Source of the DNA: Bordetella genomosp. 11
Lineage (GTDB): Bacteria; Pseudomonadota; Gammaproteobacteria; Burkholderiales; Burkholderiaceae_B
Direction: 5' to 3'
Assembly: GCF_002261215.1 (NCBI RefSeq)
Contig: NZ_NEVS01000004.1
Location: forward strand, 2,542,001 to 2,606,000
Length of the DNA stretch: 64,000 nucleotides
The position numbers were made by a program, and so were the translations under genes. The notes below the pieces were generated by a model, which saw only the letters and a program-made list of their open reading frames with translations, made no database searches and was not told the DNA's origin. This document shows positions 9,456 through 18,024 of the stretch, piece after piece; within the stretch, counting starts at the first letter, position 1; every line of letters starts with the position of its first letter.

Positions 9456-11168
9456 ATGCCGCTTCCCAAGTTGCCCACCCGTCCCGCCGCCATCCTGACC
9501 TTCCCTTCGGGCGAAGCCGCCCGCACGACCGCGCCCCGCGCGGCCAAATCGCAGGCGGACCAGCCGGAACCGGAACTCGTCCAGCCGCAGCTGACCGGTA
9601 TCGCCGCCCCGCAGGCAGCCTCCCCCCGTAAAACCACGGCGCGCAAGGAATCCGGCCGCAAGGCGATGCCGGCCGAAGCGGCCGCCGTGGCGCCCGCCGC
9701 CCCGGGCCTGCGGCCATCGGTGCCCAGCCCCGTCCCCGCCGCCGCCCCGGCACCGACACGCAAGACCCGCGCACGCAGCGAAACGGGCGTGCGCAAGCTG
9801 TTCGTGCTGGACACCAATGTCCTTTTGCACGATCCCAGCTCGCTGTTCCGCTTCGAAGAGCACGACATCTTCCTGCCGATGATGACGCTGGAAGAGCTGG
9901 ACCACCAGAAGAAAGGCATGTCGGAAGTCGCGCGCAACGCGCGCCAGGTCAGCCGTTCGCTGGACGCGCTGGTCAGCGACACCGTCAAGCTGGACGAAGG
10001 GCTGGCGCTGAATGCGCTGGGCAACAAGGACGCCAATGGGCGCCTGCTGCTGCAGACCACCGCCATTCACAGCACGCTGCCTTCCGACCTGCCCATGGGC
10101 AAGGCGGACAACCAGATACTGGGCGTGGTGCGCGCCCTGCAGGAAAAATACCCGCAGCGCGAAGTCGTGCTGGTGTCCAAGGACATCAACATGCGGCTGA
10201 AGGCCCGCGCGCTCGGCATGGCGGCCGAGGACTATTTCAACGACCAGGTACTGGAAGACTCCGACCTGCTCTACACCGGCGTGATGCAGTTGCCGGAAGA
10301 CTTCTGGAACAAGCACGGCAAGGACGTCGAATCCTGGCAGCAGGGCGGCACCACCTTCTACCGCATCAGCGGGCCGCTGTGCGCGCAATTCGTGGTCAAC
10401 CAGTTCGTTTATTTCGAAGGGCAGATGCCGCTTTACGCCCAGGTGCGTGAAGTGAACGGCAAGACGGCGGTGCTGGCCACGCTGCGCGACTACACGCATG
10501 GCAAGAACAATGTGTGGGGCATCACGGCGCGCAACCGCGAGCAGAATTTCGCCCTGAACCTGCTGATGAACCCGGAATGCGATTTCATCTCGCTGCTGGG
10601 CCAGGCCGGCACGGGCAAGACCCTGCTCGCCCTGGCCGCCGGCCTGACGCAGGTACTCGAAACCAAGCGCTATACCGAGATCATCATGACGCGGGTCACT
10701 GTGCCCGTGGGCGAAGACATCGGTTTCCTTCCCGGCACGGAAGAAGAAAAAATGCTGCCGTGGATGGGCGCGCTCGAGGACAACCTGGACGTGCTGAACA
10801 TGGGCGACGGCGATGGCAACGGCGACTGGGGCCGGGCGGCCACGATGGATCTCATCCGCTCGCGCATCAAGGTGAAGTCGCTGAACTTCATGCGGGGTCG
10901 AACCTTCCTGAACAAATACCTGATCATCGACGAAGCGCAGAACCTGACGCCCAAGCAGATGAAGACCCTGGTCACCCGCGCCGGTCCGGGCACCAAGGTC
11001 ATCTGCCTGGGCAATATCGCGCAGATCGATACGCCGTACCTGACGGAAGGCAGCTCGGGCCTGACCTATGTGGTCGACCGCTTCAAGGGCTGGCCGCATT
11101 CCGGCCACGTCACCCTGCAGCGGGGCGAACGCTCCAGGCTGGCCGACTACGCCGGCGACGTCCTGTAG
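9456..11168 (+). CDS. PIN domain plus PhoH-type ATPase (YlaK/PhoH2-like)
   Basis: This 570-residue protein fuses a PIN ribonuclease domain to a PhoH ATPase. The PIN domain begins at about residue 113 (RKLFVLDTNVLLHDP, with the first catalytic Asp). The ATPase lies in the C-terminal half with Walker A GQAGTGKT (382-389) and Walker B YLIIDEAQN (about 489-497). PIN-PhoH proteins are known as RNA helicase/RNase machines in several bacteria. The first ~112 residues are Pro/Ala-rich low complexity with basic clusters and look disordered. AAGGAGAG lies 10 bp before the start. pdxA follows after 12 bp, but no functional tie is evident. Confidence 0.9.
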   Translation: MPLPKLPTRPAAILTFPSGEAARTTAPRAAKSQADQPEPELVQPQLTGIAAPQAASPRKTTARKESGRKAMPAEAAAVAPAAPGLRPSVPSPVPAAAPAPTRKTRARSETGVRKLFVLDTNVLLHDPSSLFRFEEHDIFLPMMTLEELDHQKKGMSEVARNARQVSRSLDALVSDTVKLDEGLALNALGNKDANGRLLLQTTAIHSTLPSDLPMGKADNQILGVVRALQEKYPQREVVLVSKDINMRLKARALGMAAEDYFNDQVLEDSDLLYTGVMQLPEDFWNKHGKDVESWQQGGTTFYRISGPLCAQFVVNQFVYFEGQMPLYAQVREVNGKTAVLATLRDYTHGKNNVWGITARNREQNFALNLLMNPECDFISLLGQAGTGKTLLALAAGLTQVLETKRYTEIIMTRVTVPVGEDIGFLPGTEEEKMLPWMGALEDNLDVLNMGDGDGNGDWGRAATMDLIRSRIKVKSLNFMRGRTFLNKYLIIDEAQNLTPKQMKTLVTRAGPGTKVICLGNIAQIDTPYLTEGSSGLTYVVDRFKGWPHSGHVTLQRGERSRLADYAGDVL

Positions 11169-11180
11169 GGAACCGCGTCA

Positions 11181-12155
11181 ATGCTGCCCGTCGGCATCAC
11201 CATGGGCGACGCGGCCGGCATCGGCCCGGAAATCGTCGTCCAGGCACTGGCCCAGGGCCTGGCCGCGCCGGCCATCGTCTATGGCGATGCCGGCGCGTTG
11301 CGGCGCGCCGCCGCGCTGCTCGGCGCACGCCTGGATATCGAGGAAATTCCCGATGCCGCCCGGGCGCAACCGCGCGCCGGCGTCATCCAGGTCGTGGCCT
11401 GCCATCCCGCCCTGCCCGCCACCCTGCCGCCGGGCCAGGTCAGCGCAGAGGCCGGACGCGCCGCATACGAGTATGTATGCGCGGCCATCGACGACGCCAT
11501 GGCGGGCCGTATCCGCGCCATCGTCACCGCGCCGCTGAACAAGGCATCCATGCATGCGGCCGGCGTGGACTATCCGGGCCACACCGAGATCCTGGCCGAG
11601 CGCAGCGGCACGCGCGACTTCGCCATGATGCTGGCGAACCGCGAATTGCGTGTCCTGCTGGTCACCATCCACGTCGCGCTGTCCGACGTGTTTTCCGGCA
11701 TCACCGTGGCGTCGGAGCTGCGGGCCATCCGCCTGGCCCACGCGGCCTGCCTGCAGATGGGCATTGCACGTCCCCGCATCGCGGTGGCCGGCCTGAACCC
11801 GCATGCGGGCGAGGACGGCAAATTCGGCCGCGAGGAAATCGATATCATCGCGCCGGCCATCCAGGCCGCTCGCCAGGAGGGCATGGATGCCAGCGGCCCG
11901 TGGCCCGGCGACACCATCTTCATGCGGGCCCGGCGCGGCGATTTCGACATTGTCGTGGCGCAATACCACGATCAGGGCCTGATCCCCGTCAAGTACCTGG
12001 GCGTCGAGGAAGGCGTCAACGTCACCGTCGGCTTGCCCTTCGTGCGTACCAGCGTCGACCATGGCACGGCCTTCGACATCGCGTGGCAGGGCGTTGCCGA
12101 TCCCACCTCGCTGGTTGCCGCCTTCGACCTCGCGCTGGCGATGACCCCGGCGTGA
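11181..12155 (+). CDS. pdxA: 4-hydroxythreonine-4-phosphate dehydrogenase
   Basis: This 324-residue metal- and NAD-dependent enzyme oxidises 4-phosphohydroxy-L-threonine in de novo pyridoxal phosphate synthesis. The start MLPVGITMGDAAGIGPEI is the family signature. The metal ligands are carried by GHTEILAERSG, by a histidine in VTIHVALSDV and by AQYHDQGLIPVKYLG. Length and motif order are normal. The start lies 12 bp after the PIN-PhoH stop. In many proteobacteria pdxA sits with surA and ksgA; here it does not. Confidence 0.96.
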   Translation: MLPVGITMGDAAGIGPEIVVQALAQGLAAPAIVYGDAGALRRAAALLGARLDIEEIPDAARAQPRAGVIQVVACHPALPATLPPGQVSAEAGRAAYEYVCAAIDDAMAGRIRAIVTAPLNKASMHAAGVDYPGHTEILAERSGTRDFAMMLANRELRVLLVTIHVALSDVFSGITVASELRAIRLAHAACLQMGIARPRIAVAGLNPHAGEDGKFGREEIDIIAPAIQAARQEGMDASGPWPGDTIFMRARRGDFDIVVAQYHDQGLIPVKYLGVEEGVNVTVGLPFVRTSVDHGTAFDIAWQGVADPTSLVAAFDLALAMTPA

Positions 12156-12273
12156 CAGCTGGTTGAAAGATTCGGCAAAACTCTCGGACTACAATAACCG
12201 CCGTTACACACTTCCCCTCACGGCCGGCTGGCGCCGCTCGCGCCCGGCATGACGGCCCTTCCGCTGCAGCCCC

Positions 12274-13269
12274 ATGAATCGCTTGACTCGCTTCCTGCCA
12301 GACCGCTTCACGCTGTTTCTGGTCACCACCGTCATTATCGCCAGCCTGCTCCCCGCCCACGGCAAAGGCCTGCCGATCTTCAACGACATCACCGATATCG
12401 CCGTGGGGCTGCTGTTCTTCCTGCATGGCGCGCGCCTGTCGCGCGATGCCATCGTCGCAGGCATCACGCACTGGCGCCTGCACGGCCTGATATTCACGAC
12501 AACGTTCGTCCTGTTCCCGCTCATCGGCCTGCTGCTCAAGCCGGTATTGACGCCCCTGGTAACGCCAGAGCTTTACCTGGGCATCATGTTCCTGTGCTGC
12601 CTGCCCGCCACCGTGCAATCGGCGATCGCCTTCACCTCGATGGCGCGCGGCAACGTACCGGCCGCGGTATGCAGCGCGTCGGCATCCAGCCTGCTGGGTA
12701 TATTCATTACGCCCCTGGCCGTCGGCCTGGTCGTCGTGAACGCCAGCAACGCACCGGTGTCCCTGGATGCCATCGGCAAGATCATGCTGCAACTGCTGCT
12801 GCCTTTCGTGCTGGGCCAGATCCTGCGTCGCTGGATTGGTGGCTGGGTGCATAAGCGCAAGTCGCTGCTCAAGATCGTCGACCAGGGTTCGATCCTGCTG
12901 GTCGTATATACGGCTTTCTCGGAAGCGGTCAACGAAGGGCTGTGGCACAACACGCCCATCCCGGCGCTGCTGGGGCTTATCGTCGCCTGCGGCGTCATCC
13001 TGGCGGTCGCGCTCGGGGTGACCAGCCTGTTCGGCCGCGCGATGCACTTCAGTACGCCGGATCGCATCACGCTGATGTTCTGCGGCTCGAAGAAAAGCCT
13101 GGCCAGCGGCATCCCGATGGCCCAGGTGCTGTTCGCCGGCCATGCCGTCGGCGCCATCGTGCTGCCGCTGATGATGTTCCACCAGATACAGCTGATGGTG
13201 TGCGGCGTGCTGGCCGGCCGCTTCGCCAAGCGCCCCGCCGGCGACGGCCACGGTCACGGCGACGACTGA
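12274..13269 (+). CDS. Bile acid:sodium symporter-like carrier (YfeH/SBF-like)
   Basis: This 331-residue inner-membrane protein has about ten hydrophobic segments and belongs to the SBF-like branch related to bile-acid:sodium symporters. Characteristic pieces are VGLLFFLHGARLSRDAI, CCLPATVQSAIAFTSMARGN (the crossed-helix region) and MFCGSKKSLASGIPMA. The substrate is unknown; relatives in bacteria are annotated only as putative sodium-dependent transporters. The C-terminus ends in a short His/Gly/Asp tail (GDGHGHGDD) of unknown meaning. The gene stands alone between pdxA and waaA. Confidence 0.85.
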   Translation: MNRLTRFLPDRFTLFLVTTVIIASLLPAHGKGLPIFNDITDIAVGLLFFLHGARLSRDAIVAGITHWRLHGLIFTTTFVLFPLIGLLLKPVLTPLVTPELYLGIMFLCCLPATVQSAIAFTSMARGNVPAAVCSASASSLLGIFITPLAVGLVVVNASNAPVSLDAIGKIMLQLLLPFVLGQILRRWIGGWVHKRKSLLKIVDQGSILLVVYTAFSEAVNEGLWHNTPIPALLGLIVACGVILAVALGVTSLFGRAMHFSTPDRITLMFCGSKKSLASGIPMAQVLFAGHAVGAIVLPLMMFHQIQLMVCGVLAGRFAKRPAGDGHGHGDD

Positions 13270-13474
13270 TCGCACCCGGCGCCGGCCGGTATCCGGGCGC
13301 GCCGGTCGGCGGCGGCGTCGCGCGGATCCGGTCGCGCCAATAAGGCGGTGCCGTTGTAAAGATCCGGTCATCTCTCCGTAAAGTGGCTGACACGCGCCTG
13401 TAAATCGGCGGACATGCAGCCCATGCATGCTGGACCCTGCTCATTCCTTGTGGGCAATCTCAGGGTCCGCCAGC

Positions 13475-14830
13475 ATGAATCGCACTACATACGCCTGCCT
13501 CCTGCGCGCCTGCGCCCCCGTCCTTGCGGCCCGTGCCCTGGCGCGCGGCCGGTCCGATGCGCTGCATGGCGCCGCGCTCTGGGAGCGCTTCGGCTTCGGC
13601 TACGCCCTGCCCCCCAGCGGCGTAGCGCCGGTCTGGATCCATGCGCTCAGCCTGGGTGAAACCCGCGCCGCGCAACCGCTGGTCCAGGCACTGCTCCAGC
13701 GCCGCTGGCCCGTCATCCTCACCCACACCACCGCTACCGGCCGGCGCGAAGGCGCCCGCCTGTTCGGCATGGCGATCGAATCGGGGCAGCTGCGCCAGGC
13801 CTGGCTGCCCTACGACACGCCGGGCGCCTGCCGGCGCTTCCTGGACGAGATCGCGCCCTCGTGCGGCATCCTGATCGAACGCGAAGTCTGGCCCACCATG
13901 ATCCACGAAGCGGGCACGCGCGGCGTGCCGATGATCCTGGCCAGCGCGCGGCTGTCCGAGCGTTCCGCCCGGCGTGGCCGGTATGCGGGCCGCGTCCTGC
14001 GGGATGCCTATGCCGGGCTGGACCGCGTCCTGGCGCAAACCCAGCACGACGCGGCACGCCTGCGGGCCAGCGGCGCGCGTAACGTGCAGGTCTGCGGCAA
14101 CATCAAATTCGACGTGGCGGTGCCGCTGGACCAGGCAGCGCTGGGCCGCACCTGGCGCCAGATGTGGCAACGCCCGGCAGTGATCGTCGCGAGCACGCAC
14201 GACGGCGAGGAAGCCGCCTTTATCCAGGCCTACGCCGGCCGTGCCTGGTTCCGCGAAGGCCGCGACCTTCCATTGCTCGTCATCGTGCCTCGCCATCCCG
14301 AACGCTTCGACGCCGTAGCCGCGCAATTGGCGCATACGCGCCTGAACTGGACGCGCCGCACGGCCATCGACCTGCTGCGTCCGCTACCGGAGGGCCTGCA
14401 GGTCCTGCTCGGCGACAGCATGGGAGAACTGCCGGCCTACTATGCCGCGGCCGACGTTGCCATTGTGGCCGGTAGCTTCATCGCGACCGGTGGCCAGAAC
14501 CTGATCGAACCCTGCGCCGTCGGCACCCCGGTCGTGGTGGGCCCGCACGCCAACAACTTCATGCAGTTCACGCGGGAAGCCATCGTCGCCGGCGCGGCCT
14601 TGCGCGCCCCGGATCCCTCGGCCGCCCTGGATATCGCCATCGAGCTGACGGCGAACGCCACGGCCCGCGCCGACATGGTCGCCGCGGGCCAGCGCTACGT
14701 TGCCTCCCATCGCGGCGCCGTCGAGCGAACCGTCCGCGAAGTCGCGCAACTGCTGGCGGAACGCCGCATCATCCCGGGCAAAGTGGGCGCCGTGGCAAGC
14801 AGCATTCCGGCGCTGCAGTTCCTTTTCTAG
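13475..14830 (+). CDS. waaA: 3-deoxy-D-manno-octulosonic acid (Kdo) transferase
   Basis: This 451-residue inner-membrane-associated glycosyltransferase adds Kdo from CMP-Kdo to lipid A precursor, the first core step of LPS. The N-terminus has a short hydrophobic anchor. The catalytic base is expected at Glu62 in HALSLGETRAAQPLV. The second domain carries GDSMGELPAYYAAADVAIVAGSF and GGQNLIEPCAVGTPVVVGP, the CMP-sugar site. An ATG at 13475 fits the family start better than one 48 bp upstream. The gene ends only 26 bp from the convergent TonB receptor gene. Confidence 0.95.
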   Translation: MNRTTYACLLRACAPVLAARALARGRSDALHGAALWERFGFGYALPPSGVAPVWIHALSLGETRAAQPLVQALLQRRWPVILTHTTATGRREGARLFGMAIESGQLRQAWLPYDTPGACRRFLDEIAPSCGILIEREVWPTMIHEAGTRGVPMILASARLSERSARRGRYAGRVLRDAYAGLDRVLAQTQHDAARLRASGARNVQVCGNIKFDVAVPLDQAALGRTWRQMWQRPAVIVASTHDGEEAAFIQAYAGRAWFREGRDLPLLVIVPRHPERFDAVAAQLAHTRLNWTRRTAIDLLRPLPEGLQVLLGDSMGELPAYYAAADVAIVAGSFIATGGQNLIEPCAVGTPVVVGPHANNFMQFTREAIVAGAALRAPDPSAALDIAIELTANATARADMVAAGQRYVASHRGAVERTVREVAQLLAERRIIPGKVGAVASSIPALQFLF

Positions 14831-14856
14831 AAGCCGCCCTTATCGGTTCTTTGCCA

Positions 14857-17004
14857 TCACCACTGATAGCGCGCCGTCGCCAGCACGGTGCGCGACGCCC
14901 CCCAGTAGCAGATCATGGGGCTGGTGCAGTACGCCAGGTATTGCTTATCGAACAGGTTGCTGGCATTCAGGGCAAGCCGCCAACGCCCCGTGTCGTAATG
15001 GACCGCCGCATCGACCAGCACGCGCGCCGGCAGCACGAGGTCGTTATCCGCCGAACCATAAGTCCGGCCGACATACCGGACGCCCGCCGCGAACCCCAGC
15101 CCATTCAACTCGCCGCCATGTATCGTGTAGTCGGCCCACGTCGACGCCATATGCTTCGGTATGCCGGTGGGGTGCTTGTCCTGCGTGGCGTTGTTCGCCT
15201 TGGTCACGACGTTATCCAGATACGCATATGAGGCGATCACGTTGAGCTCGCGCGTCAGCTCGGCATGGGCTTCCAGCTCCAGTCCGCGTGAACGGATCTC
15301 GCCCGACTGCACCGATGCCTGCGGATGATCGGGATCGGGATCCGGCGTCACGACGTTCGTCTGGCGCAGATCGAACACCGCCACCGTCGCATAGCTGCGC
15401 ATCGTGTCCGGCTGGAACTTGATGCCCAGCTCATACTGTTTGCCGCGGGTCGGGATGAAAGGATCACCGCTCCAGTCCGTGCCGCTTTGCGGTTGGAAGG
15501 ACGTCGAATAGCTGGCGTAGGGCGCGATGCCATTGTCGAACCTGTAGCTCAATCCCCCGCGCCATGTGAACGCATGATCGCCGGTCCGGCTGGAGACCAT
15601 GCCGGCCCCCGTGATGGCGTTGTCCTGTACGTCGCGCGTGCTGGCATAGTCCTCGCGTCCGCCCAGGGTCAATACCCAGCGTTCCCAGCGCAGTTGCTCC
15701 TGCAAATAGGCGCCGACCTGCGCCAGGCGCGTGGTCTCGTCCACCGTTATCGGCACGCGCGGGTAGCCCGTGTAATCCGGCCTGAAGATATCGATGGGAT
15801 AGTTGGACAGAAATTGCCCGCCGCGCCGGATGTCGTTCTGCAAGTACTGGTAGTCCAGTCCAGCCAGCACCGTATGCCGCACGGCCCCGGTGCCGAAATC
15901 GAACTGTGCCTGGTTGTCGATGGTGAATTGCGACAGGTGTTCGCGGTTGACGTTGGCCCACATATAGGCGCTGCGCTCGTCCGGCGCCAGCGGACTGGAC
16001 AAGGAGGTCTGGTAGTAGTCGACGTCGTCGTGCAGATAGCGCACGTTCTGCCGTACCTGAAGCAGGTCGTTGAACCGGTGCTCCAGCAAGTAGCCGGCCG
16101 AATACTGCGTGCGCCGGAAACGATCGGTGTCCGGATTGCCAAGGTAGTCGCCGGGATGCAGCCTGCCGTTGGGATTCCAGCGCACCGTGCCGTAGGCCGG
16201 GACGGGGTTGAACAGTCCGCCCTCCGGGTCATACTGGTAACTGCCCAGGAATGTCAGGCGCGTGTCCCCGCTGGGCTGCCAGGTCAGCGCCGGCGCGATG
16301 CCGATGCGCTGTTCCTTCACATGGTCGGTCTGGGTATTGGCATCGCGGCCCAGCCCGGTCACGCGATAAAGCCATTTACCGTCCTGGTCCACCGGACCTC
16401 CGAGGTCGAAACCGAGCTGATAGCGCTGGTCGTTGCCGATGCCCATCTCGATGGAATGCAGTGGCTCGGCGGTGGGCCGCTTGGATACCATGTCGATCAG
16501 GCCGCCGGGACTGGCCTGCCCATACAGGACCGATGCCGGACCGCGCAGGACATCGATGCGCTCAAGGAAGTACGGATCGATGCGGGGATTGGCGAACCAC
16601 GTCGTGCGGTTCAGCTTCATGCCGTCCAGATACGAGTCCGCGGCAAAGCCGCGTATGGTCAGTTGATCGAAGCGCAGATCGTTGTCCTGGCTATATACCG
16701 CGGGGACGTAGCGCAGCGCCTGGTCGACCGTCTGGGCCGCCTGGTCGTCCATCTGCTGCCGCGTCACCACCGAGACGGACTGCGGTGTCTCCACCAACGG
16801 CGTATCCGTCTTGCTGCCCGCGCTGCTGCGCCTGGCCACATAACCCGGCACCGGCCCGTCCGCCGTCTCGATCGCGTCGCCTGTCACGCTGACGACCGGC
16901 AACTGCCGGATCTCCTGCGATTGCGCCAGGACGGTATGGCTCCCCGCCAGTACAAGCGCGAAGGCGGATATCCGTGCGGGACGTGGAATGGGAGATACGG
17001 GCAT
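14857..17004 (-). CDS. TonB-dependent siderophore receptor, FhuA/FoxA-like
   Basis: This 715-residue outer-membrane receptor imports ferric siderophores with TonB energy. A signal peptide ends near VLAQS and a possible TonB box (LPVVSVTG) follows. The plug (about residues 70-180) contains VETPQSVSVVTRQQM, YVPAVYSQDNDLRFDQLTIRGF and LRGPASVLYGQASPGGLIDM. The barrel ends with NLFDKQYLAYC-(8 residues)-WGASRTVLATARYQW, a C-terminus with the paired cysteines and terminal aromatic typical of hydroxamate (ferrichrome/ferrioxamine) receptors. A Fur-like box lies upstream and an AraC regulator is divergent, so iron repression is likely. The exact siderophore is inference. Confidence 0.92.
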   Translation of the reverse strand: MPVSPIPRPARISAFALVLAGSHTVLAQSQEIRQLPVVSVTGDAIETADGPVPGYVARRSSAGSKTDTPLVETPQSVSVVTRQQMDDQAAQTVDQALRYVPAVYSQDNDLRFDQLTIRGFAADSYLDGMKLNRTTWFANPRIDPYFLERIDVLRGPASVLYGQASPGGLIDMVSKRPTAEPLHSIEMGIGNDQRYQLGFDLGGPVDQDGKWLYRVTGLGRDANTQTDHVKEQRIGIAPALTWQPSGDTRLTFLGSYQYDPEGGLFNPVPAYGTVRWNPNGRLHPGDYLGNPDTDRFRRTQYSAGYLLEHRFNDLLQVRQNVRYLHDDVDYYQTSLSSPLAPDERSAYMWANVNREHLSQFTIDNQAQFDFGTGAVRHTVLAGLDYQYLQNDIRRGGQFLSNYPIDIFRPDYTGYPRVPITVDETTRLAQVGAYLQEQLRWERWVLTLGGREDYASTRDVQDNAITGAGMVSSRTGDHAFTWRGGLSYRFDNGIAPYASYSTSFQPQSGTDWSGDPFIPTRGKQYELGIKFQPDTMRSYATVAVFDLRQTNVVTPDPDPDHPQASVQSGEIRSRGLELEAHAELTRELNVIASYAYLDNVVTKANNATQDKHPTGIPKHMASTWADYTIHGGELNGLGFAAGVRYVGRTYGSADNDLVLPARVLVDAAVHYDTGRWRLALNASNLFDKQYLAYCTSPMICYWGASRTVLATARYQW

Positions 17005-17077
17005 ACAGGAGCGGCTCCGCTGGGCGAGGCAAGGCGAAAAGGACGGGCTCCGTTCGCTTGCATCACGATAAGATGTC

Positions 17078-17096
17078 GTTAATCACAATCATTCGC
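17078..17096. promoter_or_regulatory. Candidate Fur box between receptor and AraC genes
   Basis: GTTAATCACAATCATTCGC matches 14 of 19 positions of the GATAATGATAATCATTATC consensus. It sits 74 bp before the receptor start and 98 bp before the AraC start, in the divergent spacer. This fits iron-responsive repression of the receptor. It is a pattern match only. Confidence 0.5.
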
Positions 17097-17193
17097 ATTT
17101 GACACGGTAAACTTCCCGTCTTGTGGTCAATTTCGTTCCCGCAAAGGCCAGGTTCAGACCGAAGCAGGAACTTCATCGATAAAGCTGCGGAAA

Positions 17194-18024
17194 ATGGACA
17201 ACATCTGGAGACGCCGATTCGCGCCGGGCTATCAACGGCTGAAGCGGCCGGTCATGGCCTACCAGTTCGACTACCCGCATGGCAGCCGGGAGATCTGGCA
17301 CAGCCACGAACAGGGACAACTGGTGCACGCACTGCGGGGCGTAGTGCGCGTGCTCACGCCCCAGGGGGCATGGACGGTGGCGCCCACGGACGCCTTCTGG
17401 ATCGCGCCCGGCGTGGACCATGAGCTGCATATGGTCGGCCACGTACCGCTGCGCGCCCTGCGCATCGAACCCGACACGGCGCCCTGGCTATGGACGGAGT
17501 GCCGCCATATCGCGGTCGGGCCCCTCCTCCGGGAGCTGATCCTGGCCATGCTGGACGACCCGCCGGAATATGCGCCGGACAGCAACGCCGCGCTATGCGT
17601 TCCCCTGTTGCTGCGCCAACTGCAACAGGCGCCCGCGCTGGAGCACGGCAAGCTGCCGCTGCCGCGCGACAAGCGGCTGTTGAAGGTGTGCGAACTTTTG
17701 ATGGCGACGCCCGGCAGTGGCGCGACGATGGACGCGCTGGGCATGCAGGTGGGCGCCAGCATGCGGACGCTGGGCCGCTTGTTCAAACGCGAAACCGGGC
17801 TGACGTTCGGCCAATGGCGGCAGCAATTGCGGCTGGCCGAAGCGATATGCCAACTATCGCTGGGTACCCCGGTCGCCAGCGTGGCGCGCAATCTGGGCTA
17901 CGCAACGCCGAACGCCTTCAGCACCATGTTCCATCGCGCGCTGGGAGCGCCACCGCAACGCTACGTGCGGCATGCCCACGCAGCGGGTCGCGGCGGGGAC
18001 ATCAATACTGAGGGCCGGCTGTGA
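17194..18024 (+). CDS. AraC-family regulator with cupin sensor domain (NimR-like)
   Basis: This 276-residue activator has an N-terminal cupin (WHSHEQGQLVHALRGVVRVLTP, with metal-type histidines) and a C-terminal double helix-turn-helix (about residues 165-262: MDALGMQVGASMRTLGRLFKR and VASVARNLGYATPNAFSTMF). The fold class is that of NimR (YeaM) rather than the PchR/AlcR class usually paired with siderophore receptors. Being divergent from the receptor gene it probably controls it, perhaps sensing a ferric-siderophore, but that is inference. Its last 23 bp overlap the 3' end of the convergent dnaB gene. Confidence 0.9.
   Translation: MDNIWRRRFAPGYQRLKRPVMAYQFDYPHGSREIWHSHEQGQLVHALRGVVRVLTPQGAWTVAPTDAFWIAPGVDHELHMVGHVPLRALRIEPDTAPWLWTECRHIAVGPLLRELILAMLDDPPEYAPDSNAALCVPLLLRQLQQAPALEHGKLPLPRDKRLLKVCELLMATPGSGATMDALGMQVGASMRTLGRLFKRETGLTFGQWRQQLRLAEAICQLSLGTPVASVARNLGYATPNAFSTMFHRALGAPPQRYVRHAHAAGRGGDINTEGRL

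Noticed and set aside
8865..11108. A 747-codon open frame on the minus strand
   Set aside because: It is antisense to the PIN-PhoH gene, whose motifs are clear; composition is that of a shadow frame.
12156..12273. Sigma-70 promoter with TACAAT before the SBF-like carrier
   Set aside because: The -10 box is good but the nearest -35-like hexamer (TTGAAA) is 21 bp away, too far to call.
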